Source: Hofstenia miamia (Eukaryota > Xenacoelomorpha > Acoela). From it: 64,000 nt of DNA. A model generated the notes under the pieces. The model ran no database searches and was not told the DNA's origin. It saw only the letters and a program-made list of their open reading frames with translations. The stretch spans positions 708,945 to 772,944 of the forward strand of contig SCFE01000032.1 in NCBI GenBank assembly GCA_004352715.1, written 5' to 3'. The translations under genes were made by a program, and so were the position numbers. Each line of letters starts with the position of its first letter. Within the stretch, counting starts at the first letter, position 1. Shown here piece after piece: positions 36,834 through 51,139 of the stretch.

Positions 36834-39800
36834 TTACATATGAACTACTGTAATTTATATAATATATTGGAATAATACGACAAAGTTCAATAATAAATAT
36901 TATCCCATCTAATGCTATGTGTGCTAAATATGTAGAAAACTACTCCTTTGTCACTGAATTGGAATAAAGTTTAGCATAAAAAACCGCATGTGGAAAAATA
37001 ATTATTATATTCTAATTCTTTGCTCCAGTTCCTGCGACTTTTCGAACGCTTTGACTTCTTTCAAACTTCGTCCATTATTCCTCAGTGTGTATATTCCTAT
37101 ATTGGTTTCGTCAGTGTAAACGATTTGATGACCATTAGATTGGTCCTTTCATCCTGCATTAGCCACATTACTGTTTTTAATATTGGCTCGATATTTTTTA
37201 TTTGGTACATGCCAGCATCGTTTAAATGTATAAGACAAACCATCAATATGCTATGCCAAACAAGAATATGACACTCTTTTCTGTCTTTGTCAAACATCAA
37301 ATGCATTTTATAATTCAACGCCTTAATTGACATATCTGGTGCTTCAGAAATCACTTTTTCACATAACTCAGTTATTTTTACGTCATTTTTGACAACTTTT
37401 ACCATCTTTGCATTTTGAGTACGATGGAATACCGCTTTTAATATGCTATATATAGTCGAGCTCTCATGCCTAGTTATCTTCTAACTTCTAAGAAGTCTTC
37501 TGTGTTATATTATGTATAAATAACTTTAGTACGCAATTCTGTTGTTGTTTCGTTATGGGCTCCTTTTTTCGTAAATCGCACGTGACAATCTTTGACATTT
37601 TTATCTGTTGCAGTAGTTTGCCTTTCTAAAAAAATTTTGTGAAGTTTAAATATATTCACATTTGAAAGACTTGAAGCAAGATTTTTATATATTTCAAAAA
37701 TTTGTAAACAATGACATTAAAACCCATTTTTTATTTTACATTGAAGGCATTACATTTCGGTTAAATTTTGTTTTATTATTCCCATATATTACATGTATTA
37801 CTTCATAATATATGATTTTCCATATTTTTTGTGTTTCATTATCTGAAATAATTATGTAATCCAATAGAGTAGAAATATCAATATAATGTATAGATATAAG
37901 TTGCAAAATAGAGATGTGAAATTCCGCTAAAAACAAGTGTCGAACTTAAAGTATTTTTCGACATAAAATTCTTCGTTCAGGAATTGAATCCCTGGGTTAT
38001 CGAATCTAAAAATGTTGTTATAGAAATAGAAATCTTTGTTTTCGGAATACTGTACTATCAATATGCTTTTACATAGGAACTGATAGTCAGTGGCTGTAAA
38101 ATGCCTTGCTGAGGTCTAGTGATGCTATTGATATGCAATTGTCATTGCTTGATGGCATTTTGTTGAAATTTAGATAATCAATATTTTTTTCTCATAAAAG
38201 CATAATAGTTTTTCAAATACCCTAGCAAATGTATGGATTGATCTATTATTGTATCCATTACATGGATAATCTCTCTTGTAGATAGAAGTTATATCAGAAG
38301 ATTTTAAAACATTTGAAAATGTGTTACATTTCATGCATTGATTGAATATTAATAAGACACTCTCCAAAATGTTAAATGAATTTATTATAAATGTAGGGAT
38401 CCATTTTAGAAATTAACGACGCCAGTTCTTTCGTGGTAACGAATAAAAATGAAAAGTATATTTTGCCTGTTGTGGAATCATCAATGGAAATTTAGGACTA
38501 TTATAATTTGGTAGATTTGGAAAAATTTAATTTAGATGTTTGCGAATTGTTTTTGATGAGCCTTCTTTTGTCACATGTTTAGAATTGTAAATTTATCAAT
38601 GTTTTGTTCCTTTTTATCTAAATAGTTGCTAGTCTCCGAATTGAAATATGTCATTACTCCTTGTTGAGGCTATATCTAGCTCTTTGCATTTGAACTTAAT
38701 AAAGTGCGTGCTATGCATTTTATTGGGGGATTAGCTTGCATTCATTAGGCAATTATCAATATTGTCCAAAACGTATTTCAACACATGTTAGTTCATGTAT
38801 ACTGTGTTCTTCTCCAGGTCGTTCCTTTTATTAGATAACAATAACCCATCAACATGAATATCTGTTTTTGAAGAAAATATCGAATATTTCAAGTTAATTA
38901 ATTCGACAAAGTAACATCTTTTAACGCATTTAGCTATGTCTCTATGATTGTGTACATATAGTTGTAATTTAAGTTGTAAGCAATTTCAAGAAATTCAAAT
39001 CAATGAGCGTTTAGTGTACGAGCATTTGTGTAAATGTATTTAAAGCTACTAAAAATTGTTAGTAATGACTGATATACAATTTAATTTATACGGTCCTGTA
39101 TTTATTTGTATATCGGCAGAAAGTAAAATTACTAGTATACATACGGAGCTTAACAGGAATTTAATGGCTTTTGAAAACACATTTGAGGTTGAATCAAATT
39201 TCCAAATATTCATAATTCTGTTGCTTTCAAAATAGTAAGCATTTAGTTTCATAATATCAGATAAACCATTATTAAGTAAATTACAACTATTTCTTTGATC
39301 TCATTACTTTAGACCTAGCATGTTTTGTTAATATTTCCGTTAGTTCATTTTCATCTTTAGTCTTTAAATTTTGATTTTTTCTAACTAATGATTAATTCGA
39401 ACCTAAATTTATTATCGTCTTAGAAACGTTGTTTGTTCTGTTTTCTTAAATTTTTCTTTGTACAGTTATTGCATAGTGATTGAGATAAATTTTTACCTGC
39501 TTCGCCACTGAACAATGCTCTTCTAGATAAATGAGTTTATCTGGTTATTATTCTCTCAACGCTAGAAATTTTTGAATGAATGAATAATTTCAATAATGGT
39601 ATGATTTGCTGCTATTTCTTATAGCACTTTATTGAAATTGAATATACAGGAGTTTTCTTTTCAACTGGCATTTTCAGTTAAGGAGTGATTTTAGTCACCA
39701 CGAACTTTTCAGTTTGATTTTATTAGAAGAATCGATGTGTTTTCTCCTAAAATTTTGGAATGCAGGTAATTCTTCAGTTTATTGCATCAAAAATTCCAGT

Positions 39801-42800
39801 GTATAAAAGACTACTCATGTTCACTATTTTTCATTATACTGGAAAGTTCATTTGTATTCTTTCCTTTGTAAGTGTGTGGATAGTACAATTTAACTTACTT
39901 CAAAATAGATTTTCTGAAGGCCAAAAATTTCTGCTTCGTGTAACTTTTTTAAGCTTCTTTTGAAATGAGGCATATGTTTCAATGAATCATGTTGATGGCG
40001 TTTTCTAATAAATGAGAATGCTTTGTGCATTACTACCAATAAGCATGTTTATGTTTGAAATTCAATTTGAAGTTTGAGTGCATTTTGTGGAGCTGGAATC
40101 AAAAAACGTTTTGTTCTGCGATGTATCTTTATATTTGATGAAATTTATTTAGAATCAATCAGGCTGTTTTGGCTTCATTTACCTGTTTCATAATATTTAC
40201 TAACACAATTGCATTAATGAGTTTTCTTTGAGATAGTAATACGCTTAAATTTTTATAATATAGCCTAATGTAGAAGTTACTGCCATATAGCCTTGATTCC
40301 TTAATGATTAAAAACTTTGTTTTGTTGTTAGTCGTCTTCAATCAGCTAGAAACATGTTGTAGAAAACATTACATATTAATAAAATATTCTGTATTGTAAT
40401 TTTTGTTTGCATTAAAGCATCCCATTTTATGGTATCACTCATTGCCTAGAAATTTCTTTAGATATTCGGGAGGTTTTTGCGATTTTATTATTCTTAGGAG
40501 GCATTAAATATCTATGTATTTTTTAGATGCATTCTAGTCCATGTTTTGTCAAAATCAGGATGGTGTTTTTTTATTGGTTGTTTTGTTTTGAAATCGTTAC
40601 TTGTATTATCAGAGTTGACTGACACTGTAATTCATCAGTTTTTAAGTTTTGCTAGTGTAGAATGTTCTATTATCGTGAAATGAACCTTCAATTCCACAGT
40701 GGAGCATTCTAACATTAAACAGATTCTAAGCAAGACATTGCAATTTACTGATGTATTGTTTAGCTATTTGTCAGTTCCAAAAGAAAAAGTGTTAACTTCA
40801 TAACTGTTTCATATTTGAGTAGCCACTGTTCAAAATAAAGACTCTAAACTCAGTTCATCAGAGGTTGAAATACCACTAGCTTGTTATCGTACATTTAGAG
40901 GCTTTACACCTTACAGCTGGTAGTGGTAGCCAATAAGTTATTGCTTGCACCTCTGTACCTAACGCAATACAAGTTATGTGGTACCGGCAATGTGTGGTTG
41001 ATTATGATGGTAAATTGACACTTAACAACAAAAATTCAAAATAAATCTATGGGTTTTATCATTTTTGTCCAAAGCTTGTTAAATATTTTGTACATATTGA
41101 ATTTTGTCAAGATAGACTGATCAGTTTCTTATTAACTTCTGAAGATGCTCTAACCTTTTTTGTTCGAGAAACTTGTTGAAGTGTGTGTCTATTAGCTTTG
41201 GATGATGGCTTAAATTGGTGGCAGACATAATTTCTTGTTATGGGGTAGGCACAATTTCACTCCTTTAATACTATAATATGCTAACCATGAGCAGAGTTGG
41301 AAAACTGCAACTCGCTACATTTTGGAAATTTATCCACAGGTGTATTTTACGCTTTAAATATGATAAATGGTGGAATATAGTCACTAATACCATTGCTACA
41401 GGATAACTAAGTTTTGAGAGTACCATGTTTGCCAGTTTGAACGTTTGATTCTATTGTGTGCCTTTCTTTGCAACAAGTTTTTTACCAGTTATGGGCAGTG
41501 AAGCCAAGCCAAATTTATCGCAGTTGTATGAGAGATGTGGTTATCATGCATGCCTTTTTCAGCTGGAATTTTAACTGCCTTCAAGAAATGCATCGATTCT
41601 TTGGGAATTAAATGCCTGGTCCATTGTACTAGCAGCCTCTCATCAGCATGCAAAGTGAAGTTTTTTAAAGGGCATTTACTAGTAATGGCTTCCAATCTTT
41701 TTTGTACCACCCTGGATAATTTACCCTTGGAAATTTGCTTATGAGTGTTCAAAACATTGTTAGTTGGAAACCCTTGTCAGCAGAGTATAAAATCATATTT
41801 TTTAAACGACAGTTGCAGTGGTAATTGTTAAGATTTTAAAATGAAATAACTTATTTTATTAAGCAACACAGAATGAAAATAATTGGTAGACAACAAGTGA
41901 TGTATGGCAACACTTAGGGTATTATATCTATATGAGAGCCACTGCACTCTACAAAATGACACAGTTTTTTTATATAGCTTGCATTGAAATGATTAATCAT
42001 CTCCTGGGGCATTTCATAATCATCTGTTTACTTTTTTCGGTCTTCATCTTGTAAGGGTGCAGTTTTTCTCTCCAGCATTTTGCTGACCAATTCATTCATA
42101 ATGAACTGTGTGAACTGTCACTGAATGTTTATTCAAAATGTGAGAGGTTTTTAACGCAATTTTTTCGAATCTCTTCAAACTACATGTTTCCATTAACATT
42201 GTGTGCCAATTAATTATTGTTGCATTTGCAATTTAATCATTCGGAAAAAAATACCATTGTATCAAAATCAACTTTAAATAGGATAAAAAATAAATATATT
42301 TAAAATGTAAATTGATAACAAATACAGAAATTTCCAAATTTCCTATTTTGTTAACAAAGAATATTTGAAAATAACACAGTTCTGTTGATTATTCCAACGC
42401 ATATACACAGTCACACAGTTGCGCCAACACAGTAATGCATATGTGATGGTTTTAAATATTATTTAACAGTTTTTTTGAATTTTTCCTTCCTATTTAGTTC
42501 CAGTTAGGTATTATTTAATTAGTTCGGTCAAGTTATTGGAAATAATGCATACACAAAAAATTTAGTGTACCGGTAAGTGAAAAATATTTTCTGTGTATTA
42601 CATTTAAAATTGACACTAATTTGGGACTTTTTAATTAGCGACAATTTTAAACGTTATATAATTTAATTTCACCTTGTTGTTTCACGTTTTTCAAACAAAA
42701 TTGATTTTTTAGTCGGCCAGACAGATTGCGTCCAATTTCTGATCGTTTTGGGTTAGATCAAGATGCTGTTTTGGAAAATATTTTGTATGCACGTGCATAT

Positions 42801-45800
42801 ACAAGTAAGTATTTGTTTTTTGCCTACTTTCTAAATATTAAGCATGATATGTGTATAATATGTTTACATTATTTATTAATAATCTATTTGTGTAGTATTT
42901 TGAAAATCTTCATATTTCATGGGTGTATTTTTTCAACACATGTGTAGAATTGGCATAAGTTCTGCTACAAATATTCTTATTTGCCATACAGGGGCGTACG
43001 CAGTATTTTCTGACAGTGGTGACATCTTAGTAATGACCAGAAGCAGGGTGAAACCCGCGAAAATTTTTGAAAATATTGAGAAAAGTTATCCTTAAAATGT
43101 ATTTCCACTACCTTAGATTTTAAATTTTTCATTTTTAAAACAAATTTTTTTGATTTAGCCAGTGTAAATCACTTTTAAGAACCTGACGAGGGCATTCCGT
43201 CATATTCCTTCTTTTGCGTACGACCCTGTTGCTATAATGTAAATAAAGCTAAGGGTTTTATTAAACGTTAATACCACCTTGTTATTACCAATTTTATAAA
43301 GAGTTTGATTCATCAATCAGGGAGGACATCTTAGTCATGATCAAGTGGGTAATCAAAAGTAGGGCGAACCCCCGCGAAATGTTTGGAAATACTGAAAAAG
43401 TTTTTCCTAAAAATGCATTTCAACAAATTTTTCATTTAACCTACCAAAATCAATTTTGCAAACCTGACGGCGGAACATTTCACCATAGCTCCTTGCGTGC
43501 GCCGCTGTCATCAATAAATCATTTCGAATGGCAGTCTTTAGCTTTTATGCAGGCTTTACTAAGAACTGATAACGCGATTTCCATAGGGAATTTCTCCTGC
43601 TTTCACTAAATATTTTTTAGGGGTTCCTAATTGCAAATGAGGATTAGTACAAACGATATTTTCTAAAACAATCCATAGTTTATAGTCAAATGGGTTCGAG
43701 TCAATGCTACCAGAGGGCAAATCTTTTCCTACAATGAAAGTTGAACATTGCTCTGCATTGTGGTCCGTGTCTCCAATAGAGGTGTACTCTAAGGTTTCTC
43801 AACTTCCTCTAGAACGTCTTCCTTTACGCATTTTTCACTCCTTTTTCCCTCTACCTTAAAGTAAAGATCTGTGACTATTTGGTATAATACGCCCTACTAG
43901 ACGATTCCTGAAGAAGAGTGATATATTCTCTGCACCCCTGAAACTGCCCATTTAGCTTCATGCGAATTTTTGTATATATCTTGTCATTTTGCTCATTTTA
44001 CTTCTCTTCCACATTAAACATCTTATCTGTAAACAATGTTTTATGTCCATTTTTTCCATGCCAACGTAGCAACTGTTTTTCGCGTTCATGTCTAGCTATC
44101 TGCAACGTTGGAGGTAGCTCGCGACCTATTGTTCGACGATAAGCATTCAGGTGGAAGTCAATCCTGCCACATTTGTATAATGCTATCTCTTTGTCGCCCC
44201 ACTTCATATCCCTGTAGTGATTTATAAATAATGTAGATGCACTGGGAATCTAAATGTAGACAAGACAGTAATTAATCAATAATTTTAATGTTAAAGTGCT
44301 TATATCACTTTAATAGGACAAACCGTTTTCCACATTTTCTAACAATTTTCTCCAAGCTTTTGACATTTGGAAATCGTGATGCATTGAGATATCTATTGGT
44401 GAATGTGCTTGAACATATTGAAAATGTGTATTAAAGTGTTTTGCTGTGCATGAAACACTTAGAAAGCTGCACAATTTTCATCGAAAATTAAATATTTAAA
44501 AAGGTCTCCATATGCAATGTTCAGGTAAGCAGAAGATCGAAGCGTATTGGAGCAATAACTAACCTTAATTGATCCTTTTTATGTAGATAGATCAACCGAA
44601 CACGTGAGGCGTGCCATGCGCAAAGTCAGCGTTCACAGACCTCAATGAGCTTGCAACCAGGTGCGGTTTTGAAACGAAAATAAAGGAGACACTCCTCTAT
44701 CTTATGGTGCTTTTCGATTTTTGATATCTTTATTTGTTAGTGAGTTATAAGTGCTCAAAGAATTACCATAAACCACAAAAAATTTAAATTATTGTAGAAA
44801 TTTTAAGGTTAAAACATGTTTGTTTTCTTGCAGGATAAATTTGAACAGAACTTATGGCATGACTGCTTTTTTTAAATATACGAATTTAATATTTATGTTG
44901 GAATGTCAATTTTTTTTTAAAAAATTCTTTATAAGCATCATTTGTCTTTCTTAAAAGATGTTAATTTTTAAAAAGGGGAAATAGTTTCGCAGCTCTTTTG
45001 ATGAGGTATTTTATGTCTGTTGCCCTAGAAATGTTAAACCAACATTTCTATCCGTAGCTATTTTCTAATATCATATCTAAACAAATAAATTTATTACTAG
45101 CATATGTTATATTGGCATCTGACTGTATATGTATATCCATTATCTATTCACTATTATTCATTAGTAGAGATATATTCAAAAATAAAGCAAATAAATGTTT
45201 TAAAACTATCATCCGTATGTATATATTAATTTTCGTTTTTATCATTCAAAAAATATATTTATTTTTTGCGATTTTTACTTTACACTAGAAAATTAGTTCT
45301 CTATTAATAAAAACTTGCATTTTGGATATTTACAATCTGTTTCATCTGTATATTTATATATTAATAGCAAATACAGTCAGTCTACACCTTTTATAATTTC
45401 TAGGGTTATGAGTTTTATTTTAAGGATGATTGTTTACAATTCGTATCGACTATTCTACATAAGAATTCTTTAAATAATCTCGAAAGAACACTTTCAGAAA
45501 ACAGTTAAATTGAGGCGGATTTGAGAAAACAGAGAAATCAGTCGATAATTGAAGTTTGTCAAAATAATTATAAAAAAAGAAACTTTCCTTTGCTTTATAC
45601 TTACATTGTGATGAAACGAACGTAACCACTTTGGAAAAACGCTCTTGCCTGATAGGAATGTATAACGAAATGAAATTCCAAACATTCATGTCATATTTTC
45701 CCGTTAAGCAAGCATTGAAAAAAGATAGATCAGCAAATTGTAGTTAGACAAATTGGTAAGAGATTGAGTTTAATAAGTTGTAGGTGATACGATAATATAC

Positions 45801-48800
45801 CTTTACCAGAAATAATCCAATGAGTGCTCTTACTTTGAAGCTTTTCTAAGACTGCCAATTCTGTTCGAGAGGGGTGCCAAATTTGAGAAGCAAGCAGAAT
45901 GGACAGCACCATAGATAATAAATTGAAAGTTTTGAATTAATGCAAGTGTTAAAAGGAATATTTCTTTTCATTAACATGAAGGTGTTAGTTGCTTTACGAA
46001 GACACATAGCGATATTGTAGGACCGAGATAAGTCGTGATTAAAGTAAATTCCGAGATCTTTAAAAACAGTCAATTCAGGAGGGGGAAATGCATTACTAAA
46101 AGGAATTTGGTATCGAAATATTTGCAGATACCTCAACTGTTTATTATTAAGAGACACCTATTTTTTGACACCAGTTATCAACATGTTGCTATTATTACCG
46201 CAAAATCTATATTTCATCCGCATATAAGTAACTTTCACTGACTAAATGTGCTGATATATCACTAATAAATAAAACGAAAAATAGGGAACACAAAATTGAT
46301 TACCAATGTCATCCCCAGGGCTCGGATTATAGACTTTTTCAACTGCCAAAAATATGCCCTAACATTTCAATAAATATGCTTTTTTATGCTTTTGAACTAA
46401 TGACTTAATATTGCAATGACTATGCCGGTTAATACATGTCCTTTCACGATATTACTAATGTAGCAGCAACTCAGTTATTCCAACACATTTATTCTTAAAA
46501 GCGCACAAAATTCAAATATGCTTGTCTATTTGCGCGAACAAATTTTTCGCCAAGGACTCTTCAGAGAATGAAGCTCTAAGAATGGTGAGTAAATCCCGAT
46601 ACCGACTGAAGCTGCGTTCAACATTCGCTGTAGACAATGGAGCCCAATTCAGACAGAGGAGATCGCTAGTAGATAGAGGCGGACAACTAGATAGATCGGT
46701 AGATTAAGCTCCCAGGACAGTCGAAATTTTCTTCATCGAGAGATACCTAGTGTTTTTTCCGCGAACGTCGTCCAGCTTCTTCAATGGAACACTGCCCGGA
46801 AGCATCTGAAGTTTCGCATCTTTAACGTCTTGAATTTGTTGTGACAATGCGGCACCATTCTTCTGTAGTTGTTCGATATTCTTTTATAGGTGTTAGTACG
46901 AATTGAATACCAATTCGATGCTGGCAACCAAGGTCTCATTTTAAACAATATCCTTGGCTTTTATTATTGCATGTGAGTCGTTCTCCATGGACATGATAAA
47001 GGACTTTACAGCTTGGTAGTTTCCAGAGTAGTACTGAACTGCATTTATCCACGTCCCCCAACGGACAATCAATGGCTCCGGTGGGAGACGAAGGCCAGTA
47101 GCTTCGACGAAACGTGCACTACGGGTCGAAGCCTTCATTAACACCTTCTTAATGGTTGGTACTAATTCATCGACTTCTGGATAACAATCTCTCACACTCT
47201 CTGCCAATCTATCCATGCCATGTGCCAGACATGTCACGTGCACGGCCTTCTTTGAAAATGAAGTTGTAAAGGTCCTCATTGCCTTCACCATGTAGGGAGC
47301 AGCATCAGTTACAATGAAAAGGATATGTTCGAACTCGATTCTATTCGGGTAAAGGCACTGCAGACTCTTCATTAGGGCCCGAAGCACAGTGTCACTAGAA
47401 CAAGAATTACGAAGAAATAACTATTAAAGTGTGTTGAAAAATAGAATGGTAATATATGACGAAGACAAGAATTAATTGTCAAAATTTTTTGAATAACATT
47501 TAATAGTACATCATATCAGAAATCAATGTAATCAAGACATACATTGAGCAAAAATATAGATTGAGACAGATAAACATCAAAATCTATTGCTTAACCTTTT
47601 ACCATTTCTGTAAAATATTTGCGCTAATTTCAGTTTTATTAAACGTATATTTGCATAACTATAAAAATAACGTATTTATGCGACTTACAACAACAAACTC
47701 CATTATATAAATTATTATAATTAATTCGTTTATGAAAATCCAAGAATTGTTGTGAATTTAATGATTTATAATTGTAATTATTTATGGTTCACTCTGTATT
47801 TATAATGAAATTAGAACTACAGACAGTTTTCGATGTGAGCGTGAAATCGTTTCTTGTCACAGGGACGTTCTTCAGCGGTAGGGAACATGTCTTTATATGT
47901 ATGTGTTTCGAAGAATTTGTTAAATTTGAAATTTTACAATTAGATAATTGGAGGGATTTTCTTCAATTTGTACATGAATGTTTAGGTGAACATCAAATGG
48001 AGCTACTGGATTTCGTAGCCGCTAAATTTCATGAAGAGCCTGGAATATTTAAACTGCTTGTAATTGATTCAATAATGGCATTATTCCGTGTAGACTATTG
48101 TGGACGAGGAGAGTTAGCCGATCGTCAACAGAAATTAGCTCAAATGTTATCTCGCTTACAAAAAATTTCTGAAGGTTTTTTTTTAAAAATTGTATAGCAG
48201 TACCTAATATTGACAGTGTTTCTTAGTTTTGCAACAGTTTTGTTGTTTATTATCAGAATTTTAGTTATCCCTTATTTATTTATTCTTATTTATTTAGATA
48301 GTCGGATTCGAAAATTATTTTTATATAATTGTAATTTATGTATAAAATGTGACATTTATGGTGTGTTTAAATTGATATTTCCCAAGAAGCTAATCACGGA
48401 CAAGGCCACTCCCGAATTTAAAGCGGTTTCTTATTTTTTCACCTCACTCTTTGGTCATTCATTGAGTAGTCATCTCCATGTAATACTGGTCTATTCAGAT
48501 TACTAATGATACCTATTACTCTTCTTGTCAGGCCTTCATGTGAATGTAGTTTTTCCAAACTGAAATTAACTAAATCGTATTTATGAAATAATGACAACTA
48601 GTAAATGGAACAACATTTTCTGCTATCTACAGAAAGAATACTTTGCCCAAGAAAATCTTTTTGACGCTTTGAGGATAAAATTGGCAGATCGAGCTAGACT
48701 AAGTCTATATCAATTAATGCTTTTTTAGCCCATTTTATCGCAATTTTTATCATCCTTGCCAAAAAAATTCTTCAGTTTTTCGGTTTGCTAGCCCAAACTT

Positions 48801-49203
48801 AGGTATAATTTGTATTAAAATCTTCACATTGAAATTGAAGAGTATAAGATACGAATGTAAAATTTCAAAATGTACAGTTTATTTTTCAACACATTGTTTA
48901 TTATCCTATAGCATTCATTGCATTTAGGTTGATTTGTGTGCACTGTTACACAATAGTTAAGTACGATTGTTTTATTTCCATCCTTTTTTAATCCCATTAT
49001 TTTACAATACCTTGGCTAGCCCATGTCCAACTTTCACTCAGCAATCGTAGAATTATGTTGCAGTGAATTCAGAGACGTTTGCATTTATATTCAATGTATG
49101 CATGTTTTTTGTTTTAGAAACTCGTGTCATTTAACATGTTTCACAGTGTTAATAAACAAATGGGCAACAACGATTTTTAATTCAAATTTCAAAAAAATTG
49201 AAG

Positions 49204-49239
<36 letters not shown>

Positions 49240-51095
49240 ACATATAAAGCCATTTGTTTTTTCTTCAACAGTTATCCTGTGTTATTGAAGTTGATAATGT
49301 TGCTTGTGAAATTATTTGTCCGCGCTTGGCAATTAATTAATTGTACTAGGCACTACCAGGTCGATAGATATAATGGAAGAAAGTTTAAGTTTTCCTAATT
49401 GTTATTTTTTATAAATTCTGCTAATAGTAAATGAACTGAATAAACATTTTATCCATTACATAGAAAATTTGCTCTATCAGACTAAAAACAGCCTTCCCTC
49501 CACCAAACTTTATTTAGATTGAGTTGAAGCAAATTTATTACTTAAGAAAAGTACAAACTCATTTACATAAACAACAAAATATAAATATGCAAAAATATTA
49601 ATGAGCACCATATTTAAAGATCGTAAAATTTACGTAGTTGAATAACACCACTAAAAAATTTTCTACTGTTTGCAGTTTAGATAAACGGAAAAAGGCTCTA
49701 GCATTGCCTTAGTCTCTGATTGGCTTCGTCACATTTTATATGCTATTAAGCTCTTGCATTTAACCCTACGCTGCATATCAAAAGAGAAATAATTAGTTTT
49801 ATGCACATTCAAGTACTTATGTAATCCAAAAACGGTTATTTAATTTTTACGTAGAGCATTTTATATGGGATCTTTTAACAAATAAGATTGTGAATTTTAA
49901 AGACACGTTACCAAATTTGAAACAATTACCAAAAATGTTGGAAAGAGTAAAGGTTTGGAAATTTGGCAAAATAGAACTGATTCCGATAATGTAAAATCTG
50001 CTGCGAGCAGATTGAGCACAGAACTGGCTTTAATAGCAATTTCGATAAGAGAACACGACAGTTGTTGTTTACCATAGAAGTAAATGTGTAGGAAATCAGC
50101 ATAATAAACAAGTGAGACCGACCGGTAGCAATCCCGACCCATCTATTTAAATTAGGAATTTTTTATGTACTTTTAATGCTTCTTTATACCTTCCAGCCAT
50201 AGCTAAGTGTTCTCTAAATGAGACTTTTCTCCCAACAAAGTAGTACCACAATTCTCTCAAAATGTGTGTCTAGAGTTGCTTATAATAATTTGTTCATTAA
50301 CACTGCTGAATTTTAATGAAGAATTCATTTTTGGATCAGAATTCTACTGATACAGTGCAGGCTTAAAATATGGTGTTCGCTGAGTTAAATTAACGAAGTG
50401 CAAACTGCTTTTCAAATCGATTTCAAAATCATAGTGTTGTCGTCAGCATTCATGAGACTACAATAAAAGTTTTGAATTCATTTGTTGTTAAACTCAGAGC
50501 ATTATTGGGATTTCTCAACATGTCTTATAATGTTTTCTTTGAAAGCCAATTGTTTAAAACTACAATCAAATTTCACATTTAGATGCGTTGCGCATGTACT
50601 TGACTATAGAAGACTCCTTGATATTTGCATCAATTTTTCCACCAGTGAAGCACCATTTTCTTCAATTTCAATAGAACATATAAACTTTATGATGTGTGGA
50701 TCAACATTCGTTTAGTTAATATTTCGGTAATCTCAAATATTTTACCTTCTTGTCTTCATCAATTATTTTAGGTGGTCTATTTAGCTTAGACTTCATTAAG
50801 AATAGAATAATGCTGGATTGCATTTACTAAAAAAGTAATACAATAAAATAGGCGATTTTCCACGATACCACCCATTTCATATTTTATAATTTTCATCAAC
50901 AATGGAATTGAGGATTTGTCTAACTACAATAATTAAGAAATACTCTTCTTTGCTGTTTCTGCTTTATTAGAATTATTGTCAGGAGTATTAAACATTTTGT
51001 GTTGAGAACTTACAATAATGCAGAGTGTAGCTACATATTACACTGTTCATATGTAACATTCTCCTTTAATATTTTGTAACCTAACCTTTGTTCTT

Positions 51096-51139
<44 letters not shown>

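Noticed and set aside
37097-37405. Minus-strand frame of 102 codons ([18 protein letters not shown])
   Set aside because: Less AT-biased than its surroundings and might be a transposase scrap, but no family motif could be supported.
41489-41752. Minus-strand frame of 87 codons as a possible gene
   Set aside because: No start context, splice support or recognisable domain; left as unexplained intron sequence.
43677-43690. GGTTCGAGTC as a tRNA-type B box
   Set aside because: It falls inside the mariner transposase relic and reads as degraded coding sequence; no A box upstream.
44580-44700. Less AT-rich island as a tRNA or SINE head
   Set aside because: I could not find A and B boxes or a cloverleaf on either strand.
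47784-48197. A stand-alone 137-codon gene on the + strand
   Set aside because: Only 47986-48174 aligns with DMC1. The upstream part is intron read-through and the true exon begins after the AG at 47984-47985.
49208-49236. AT runs (here and at 25314, 51099, 55896, 58771, 63698) as regularly spaced arrays
   Set aside because: Simple dinucleotide microsatellites without unique spacers, so not CRISPR-like or regulatory arrays.
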